Positions 57,805-64,000 of a DNA stretch of 64,000 bases are shown piece after piece; the stretch's first letter is position 1; each line of letters begins with the position of its first letter. The notes below the pieces were generated by a model. It was not told where the DNA came from. It searched no databases and saw only the letters and a list, made by a program, of their open reading frames with translations. The position numbers and the translations under genes are program-made. This DNA is from Sipunculus nudus (lineage: Eukaryota; Annelida; Sipuncula; Golfingiida; Sipunculidae), in assembly GCA_026874595.1 (NCBI GenBank), contig CM049309.1, positions 8,585,076 to 8,649,075 on the forward strand. The letters are read 5' to 3'.

Positions 57805-58537
57805 CCTGTAGATCTTTTTTTTTTATTTGCTTAGTCTACAATAATGATTGAGATTCAGACATATGCACAGAAGAAAAGGACATAATAGATAATCCTCAGA
57901 CAAGTTCAGATGTAATCAAATGTCCATTAATAACCTCTGGTATAGATATCCATGCAGTTTCCAAAACTAGATATCCTTTAAAATAGTCAAATGGGGAATA
58001 ATTGCTTGAGGGATCCCTGTGACTCATGACAAAATCATAAATTATGAACACACACATACTAACACAGTGAAAGGAAAACATAACAGTCCATTTACAGGGT
58101 CAATGGTAATCAAATATCCTTCAGCACCGGTTGGATTTCCTTAAGGAAACACTGGAATATTTGCCTTAGGGGATCCTAGTGATGAGCATGACTGTGGAGG
58201 ATCGACCTGTAGACAGTTTTGGTGTAGAAACTTGATAAAAATGTACAGGCTTGTGTACATATTGTAATACAGGCTCAGGTGGATTTCCTGAACAAGTGTA
58301 CCATTGTTTAAATAGTGACCTGAAACCCTCCTACCAGTAATTAATCCTGGATGACAGTGTTGGGTATGGGCTTGAATCAGACAGGTGTCTCCTTATTGAT
58401 GTGATTTATGGGGTAGCTTGGTTTTCATTATTAACTCCACTTATCTGACTGTAGAACAAGCTTACCTGGTGACCATCAGTGAAAATGTACTACCAGGTAT
58501 GGCGAGGTATTTGGAGAGACAGATAAACCTCATCTAG
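57805..58537. other. Unique DNA, nothing assigned
   Basis: No recognised repeat or exon. Confidence 0.35.
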
Positions 58538-58605
58538 GACCACCTCAGTTTAAAGACCACCTCAGTTTAGCGACCACGTGAAAACAACGACCACTTGTTC
58601 ATGAC
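58538..58605 (+). repeat. Four 17-bp modules
   Basis: GACCACCTCAGTTTAAA, GACCACCTCAGTTTAGC, GACCACGTGAAAACAAC and GACCACTTGTTCATGAC start at 58538, 58555, 58572 and 58589. The period is exactly 17 bp, and decay increases to the right. Confidence 0.8.
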
Positions 58606-59494
58606 CCTGATTCTTTTTTCCCTTTATATAACATCTCACTAAGAGGTGACCATTAATAGTCATAATTTCAAGTGTTTTACTGTTTATCTTTTTATTTATT
58701 ATCAGCAGAGTTGGACAATTAATTACTGAAGATCAAAATAAAGTTTATTTGAATAACTGCTTTGAATGCTTCTATATTTTCACCAATGATAATTAATATG
58801 ACCATAAACATATTTTCTGAATGTCCTGCTGATTGTTGAAAATTTTATCTGTTTTATGGTATTTAACCCTTAAAGCACCATTAACAATCATATGGCTTGA
58901 CAAAAGCAGTTTGGTCTTACGTAAAGCCATTAAGAATGAAAGAAAAGAACCTTTGATTTCATTTAGACTAACCAACTGACCTGACCTTTAAACGTATCTG
59001 AAGATATAAAGAAGGCATAAACTGTTGTCTAACTGCAAAGGAACATGTCGATGTGATCGATGTCAACATTCATATATCAGCTTAAAAAGTATTTCTTTGA
59101 AGCCAAGCAGTTGGTGCTTTCCCAGTTACGAGCAGGCTCATCAGTATTCACCACAGCCTCCTAAAGGTAAATTATTTGATGGTACAAGAAGAATTCAGGG
59201 CCTGTCTCTGTACTCATAGACTGATGAATTAAAGCAGTTTTATGGCTTATTGCAGTCAAGCCAAAAAGATGCTGAATAGAAGATGACTTTTTTTCTGCTA
59301 AATATATACATGAAACCAGACTTGAAACTGAGAAAAAGCATTTGTTATAAATTTAATATATCAACAGGATTTAATTTTCTCTGACTCTAATCAGAGATAA
59401 ACAGAATGGTCTAAGTGTAACTTTCACTTATTATTTGCTTATGTTTAGACAGGAATTATCAGGTAGTATTAAGTCACAATGCCATAGCGCTGGT
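58606..59494. other. Unique DNA, no supported gene
   Basis: A weak exon-like block ends CCTCCTAAAG/GTAAAT at 59166 (see rejected items). Nothing else was assigned. Confidence 0.3.
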
Positions 59495-59527
59495 CAGCTG
59501 AGCATCACAGCCCATGGGTCTCTTATC
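59495..59527 (+). mobile_element. HLE-2 3' terminus only
   Basis: TCAGCTGAGCATCACA, then GCCCATGGGT and CTCTTATC. It is a degraded HLE-2 end without recognisable upstream body. Confidence 0.5.
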
Positions 59528-60062
59528 TGGAATGGTTTCACTTAGGGCTTCCATATCCATAAACCATGAAATTAAAATGGTACTTAAGGGTTTAGCTTGA
59601 GGTGGCTTACCACAGAATAGCCTGGCAGCTCTGTAGATCTTGCCTGATTCATGTCTGATGCTCACTTTATACAAGTCCCTCAGGGTGCCACCTCAAGTCT
59701 GTGGGTTTGTTATGTATGATAGGAAGTTTCAGCTTGATGTTCTATTACATCTCAAGTGCTCTCCCTCATGGTGTGTTGATAGATTTTTCTGTTACGTCTA
59801 ATGACCGAGCAGCCAGCTCTGACAGACTCTAGGGAATGCAGCATGCAGGTTTAAAAGTGTCTACCTCCCTCCTTTTTGGCAACATTCAACAGGTATCACA
59901 GTGACATACGTGAAGATAAAAAAATTGTAATATAACCTAGAGTCCCCCAATTATCCCTCAGAGCTCACAGGGTTTTTTCTACTCTGTTCATTTGTTATAT
60001 TGAATTAATTTTTAATGTGGAGAATTCTTTAAAATTAATTGCAGTTGGCACCTATACAAAAA
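59528..60062. other. Unique DNA, nothing assigned
   Basis: No recognised repeat or exon. Confidence 0.35.
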
Positions 60063-60095
60063 CAAGTGACCCATGGGTCACGGCGCTCAGCTGTT
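60063..60095 (-). mobile_element. HLE-2 3' terminus only, minus strand
   Basis: CAAG (complement of CTTG), the intact palindrome TGACCCATGGGTCA (60067-60080) and GCGCTCAGCTG. The sequence to the right is not HLE-2, so only about 33 bp of terminus is present. Confidence 0.65.
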
Positions 60096-60724
60096 ATATA
60101 TGATAAAAAAATATGATTTGGAAATGAGGCATGCTGGTTTTGTGTGGTTATAAATAAAAGCTGTATTATGAGTTGTTGGTGTTTAGCTTATGTATGATTT
60201 TGACTGTATCTTTGGAGACAGGGAAAAGGACTGATTTCATTTATTTTTCTGACAAATGGGGTGCCATTGTCACACAGATTTTGACTTGGCCATATAACTT
60301 ATAAGCAGCACATATAATATAAGAGTTTTACTATTTATTAAAATTAAATAACAAATTTGGTGCCAAATATAATTTTTATTTAAAATAATAAGAGAATCAT
60401 ATGATTTTTAATTAAATATAACTGAAATGATTATTAAAATAATATTATAGAATATATTCATGAATGCATTCATGAATACAATTTGAAAGTATTTGCGCTA
60501 GTATTCAAATACTTTCATTTTTACCTGAATTCCCATTCTTATGCAAGAAATTTTATAATGATTCATATTCAAATAAATTTGCAAAGTATTTGCACCATGT
60601 CTGGTATTTATTCAGTTTTAGCCAAACAATGATGTTGAGAATCCAGAATATACAAATTTCACAAATTTAAAATAATGATCATAAGTACCTGGTTTTATGG
60701 CTTTTATTTATTTAAAAAAAAATT

Positions 60725-60728
<4 letters not shown>

Positions 60729-60792
<64 letters not shown>
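60729..60792. repeat. (TA)n microsatellite
   Basis: A TA tract of about 64 bp in AT-rich DNA. Confidence 0.95.
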
Positions 60793-60797
<5 letters not shown>

Positions 60798-61329
60798 CAC
60801 TTTAGACAACTTTCATATCAATCTACACACTAGACACAGTAGGAATCTAGATTAATATTATCAACTGCATCTTTGTCTATCATTAATTTCTTACATATGA
60901 TCCCTAATGATTAGTAATGAATAATATGAATTATTTTTGTTATCATTAATTTGAACTGAAAAAGACCATAGGTGACTGCATGGTGTTATTTGGAATACTT
61001 GACATTCTATCCATTCATACAAGATTCTTACATCATCAGTGACTGCAAGTTAATTTCCTGTTACTCATCAACTAACAAATTCCTTTTCTATTAATTTTTC
61101 TTTAATTTGTTATTAAAAACCTATAAAAATTTATTGTTAGTTTATTGTTATGTTGTTGGTCAAAACAACTACTAGATAAGTTGGGATGGACACATGGATC
61201 AACTCTGGCTGGCCATGAGCTGCCTGGCTGCCCCAGTGTATGCCTCGCCTCAAGCGTGCATAATTTGCTGAAAGGTCAACAAAGTCAACATACAGGTGAC
61301 TGAAGAGGGGCTGGAGAAAGCCTGGGTCT

Positions 61330-62372
61330 GACATGGTCTCATTAAAACATTAATAAAAGCTACAATTTTTGGCCAATTTCTTTCAACTTTCAAAACTAAA
61401 AAGCTGAAATCCTTATGTGTGCATGATATGAAAATTATATCAACAATGCTCACAGGAAACAAACATGCCATGGTCAAAGTTGGGCAAAAGTTAAGGTTCT
61501 AATTTTATATTTATACAAATAACTTATAAAGTTTGAAAAATTCATAACTAATTTGGGTTTTCAATTGAATCCTTATCAAATAATGTTACATCCCTGACAA
61601 AAAAATCTCTAGCTTCAGCAATCCTCTTTTTAAGGGAGTAAATATATTTCTTGATTTTTTAAAAAGTGCATTATGTTTAGGCCCATAACTTAAACCAATT
61701 ATGCAATACTTACATCATTTCTGGCATGTGCATAGGGAATGTATAGAAAATATGTATATTATATCTGATCAAAGTCAGATCAGTGGTTTTGATATTAGGC
61801 AGTCTTGTGTAACAATGGGTTTCTAATGGAAAAATGAATTTTTTCATTAATATCTAAAAGGAATTAAGTCCTAGTGACCAAATTCTTGGCATGGTAGGGG
61901 ATTTTGGAGATATCTAACTGTATGCCAAATTTTAGGAACTGAGAGCTGAAGCTAGGGAGCTGAGCTCTAGCAAACTGAATAACACTAGCTTGATGTTAAC
62001 AATATGTGACATGGTGCTTGAAAACTTGAATAAAATCTACAGTTTTTGATCAATTGATTTCAAATTTTTGGTATAAACAGATGAAATACTAATAAAAACA
62101 TACTGTGAAAATTAAATCCACAGCAGGTACAGGAAAAAAATGTGCCATGGTCAAAGTTGGGCAAAATTTAAGGTACCAATTTTTTATTTTTGCTAATATT
62201 TTAAAAAATAAAAAGATTTTGATCTGATTTTGGATAGATTTTATTTAATTTTGATTAATTAAAGGTATATTATTGGAAAAAAGTCCTTAGCTTTAACATG
62301 TTTTGTGTTAAGTGATCAAATATCTTTCCTGATTTTTTACAAAATGCATTATGTTTGGGCCCATAACTTTTT
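61330..62372 (+). repeat. Large tandem duplication of about 680 bp, second copy cut by HLE-5
   Basis: GCCATGGTCAAAGTTGGGCA occurs at about 61467 and 62143. GCATTATGTTTAGGCCCATAACTT (62346 copy with TGGG) and GACATGGTGCTTGA/GACATGGTCTCATT also recur in the same order. The second copy ends where HLE-5 begins after CATAACTTTTT. No coding support. The minus-strand frame at 61137-61334 lies just outside. Confidence 0.6.
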
Positions 62373-64000
62373 AGCGAACCTGTGAGCTTATGCGATGGTG
62401 TGGCGTCGTCCGTCGTCTGTACGTTAACCCATACTATCTTGAAAACGGCACGAATTAGCATCACGAAATTTTATGCATAAAATTGGTCATCTAAAAAACT
62501 CTATCAGATTTTGCTTATTTTTTGGCTAACTGCATTTTCTTAGATTTTATAGGGAAAAAGCTAAAAAAAACTTAAAAAATCTTCTTCTCTGAATCTGTTC
62601 AGCCAAATTTTTCAATATTTTACAGAAATGATTCCTGGAACAATCTCTCTCTAGTTTGTTCGAATGGTTTTAGTTTGGTGATTTTTGGCCGAGTTACAGG
62701 AAGTTGAACTTAGTCATCTGTCTAAAAAAGCATACTAAAATTACAATCTCAGAAATGGCTTGAGCTATCATCACCAAATTTTATGCCAATGTTGGTCACA
62801 TGAGTCATATCTGAAATTGAGGTATTGGTGGGGCCACCTGCATTGGCCTTTTTTGTACTGGGGTCATCAATGCCCGTATCATACTGACAGCTACAAATAA
62901 CTTCTTCTCTGAAACAAAATGGCCAAATTGTTTAATATCGCACAGAAATGATCCTAGGGTAGTGCTTTCTGAAGTTTGTTCAAATGGTCTCAGTTCAGTG
63001 ACTTTTGGCTAAGTTATGGGAAGCTGAATTTAGTCATATGCCATGAAAGCCCATTTTAGCTAAGTGGCTACAAAAATCTTCTTCTCAAAAACCACTGGGC
63101 CAAATTCTTAAATCTCACACAGTAATTATCCTTAGATGTTGATAATTCAAGTTTGTTCAAATGGTCTCAGTTCAGTGATATTTGGCTGAGTTATGGGAAG
63201 CTGAATTTAGTCATGTGCCATAACAGTCCATGTAAGCTAAGTGGCTACAAAAATCTTCTTCTCAAAAACCACTGGGCCAAATTCTGAAATCTCACACATT
63301 AATTATTCTTAGATGTTGATAATTCAATTTTGTTCAAATGGTCTCAGTTCAGTGACTTTTGGCTGAGTTATTGGAAGCTTAATTTAGTCATATGCCATAA
63401 CAGCCCATGTTAGCTAAGTGGCTACAAAAATCTTCTTCTCAAAAACCACTGGGCCAAATTCTTAAATCTCACACAGTAATTATCCTTAGAAGTTGATAAT
63501 TCAAGTTTGTTCAAATGGTTTTGGTTCAATGATTTTTGGCTGAGTTATGGGAAGCTGAACTTTTCCATTTTGCTGTATTTTCCCATATGAGTTATAAACC
63601 TACAAAATGTTTTTTGACTGATGATACTAGGCCAGTTTGTTTAATATTTTGCAAGAATAATTCCCTGAATCATTCTAATAATAATTGTCTTTTATGGTTG
63701 CAATAAATGAATTTTGGCTGAATTATAAAGATTGAATTGAGTCATTTTACCATATATGTTAGCTGTGTGAAGCAGATACATCTAGCCTAGCACCAGTTTA
63801 TCAGCATCCATTACATCATGCCTTCAGACATTTAGATTTCAGAATATCTATGGAAAATATTGATAAGAATGTTTTTTAAAAGTTTTTAAAAAATTTAGAT
63901 TTATGATATTACATATCATCTGTACTCTAACTCATAATTTCTCAGGAATAGCAGGAGCTACCATTCCCAAATTTTATGCAATTATCAGTCACATATCAAA
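62373..64000 (+). mobile_element. HLE-5, running off the window end
   Basis: It begins AGCGAACCTGTGAGC with GGCGTCGTCCGTCGTC. The body is collinear with other HLE-5 copies. It contains three units of 177 bp (GGCTACAAA at about 63065, 63242 and 63419) with CCACTGGGCCAAATTCTTAA and TCAGTTCAGTGA. The end lies outside the window. Confidence 0.75.

Noticed and set aside
59111-59166. Exon-like block with acceptor GCTTTCCCAG or AAGCAG and donor AAAG/GTAAAT, possibly downstream of the 37.8 kb exon.
   Set aside because: It is very short with competing acceptors. The frame that continues the 37.8 kb exon gives an unremarkable peptide, and the proline-rich frame has the wrong phase.
61137-61334. Minus-strand frame of 65 codons (MSDPGFLQPLFSHL...) as a possible exon.
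   Set aside because: There are no convincing splice sites and no recognised family. It adjoins a 680-bp duplicated region.

Overview
The window looks like intronic and intergenic DNA of a marine invertebrate, most likely a bivalve mollusc. It is AT-rich, has no bacterial-style gene packing, and is filled with nested tandem-repeat elements that carry GTCC/GTCT (ACGG-type) microsatellite heads and short hairpin ends. That design matches the pearl/Helentron-associated elements of bivalves. The host assignment is inference. Families are named here HLE-1 to HLE-7 (Helentron/pearl-like elements); these labels are mine.

Layout. 1-1.3 kb: element debris. 1.7 kb: a tRNA-like SINE. 2.15-5.1 kb: HLE-1 carrying a nested HLE-6, then HLE-4. 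5.1-9.2 kb: mostly unique DNA with one unexplained ORF, two tRNA-like units and an (AT)n tract. 9.19-13.55 kb: a complete minus-strand LTR element with TATA box, poly(A) signal, PBS, PPT and target duplication. 14.9-15.2 kb: a plus-strand exon-like block. 15.6-26 kb: HLE-2, HLE-1, HLE-5, HLE-3 (split by a solo LTR) and a second HLE-5. 26.7-28.95 kb: 17-bp modules and minus-strand HLE-3 and HLE-6. 30.1-31.5 kb: HLE fragments and a 54-bp minisatellite. 32.7-33.4 kb: the 3' end of a LINE. 35.88-37.86 kb: two small exons of a membrane protein, separated by a 1.5-kb 17/34-bp array. 37.9-39.3 kb: HLE-3. 42.2-47.0 kb: a large HLE-2 with about 11 units and a nested HLE-3. 49.2-50.3 kb: HLE-3. 50.8-52.9 kb: HLE-2 with a nested HLE-7. 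52.9-64 kb: largely unique DNA, a SINE-like unit, two HLE-5 copies and a 680-bp duplication.

Protein-coding content is very small. The best host gene evidence is two plus-strand exons (35877-35997 and 37796-37860) joined in compatible phase. They encode one membrane segment followed by a basic tail. The block at 14909-15224 may be an upstream exon of the same gene, but its phase does not join directly to the next exon. I could not identify the protein. Most longer open frames are by-products of tandem repeats.

The most interesting structure is the shared end architecture of the HLE families. Each has a 5' hairpin, a microsatellite head, tandem units (often carrying GGTGGCGCCACC), a 3' segment complementary to the 5' arm, a small 3' hairpin, and CTAG or CTTG directly before T. 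Also notable are a 17-bp module recurring at four separate loci and an LTR pair whose differences are confined to U5.
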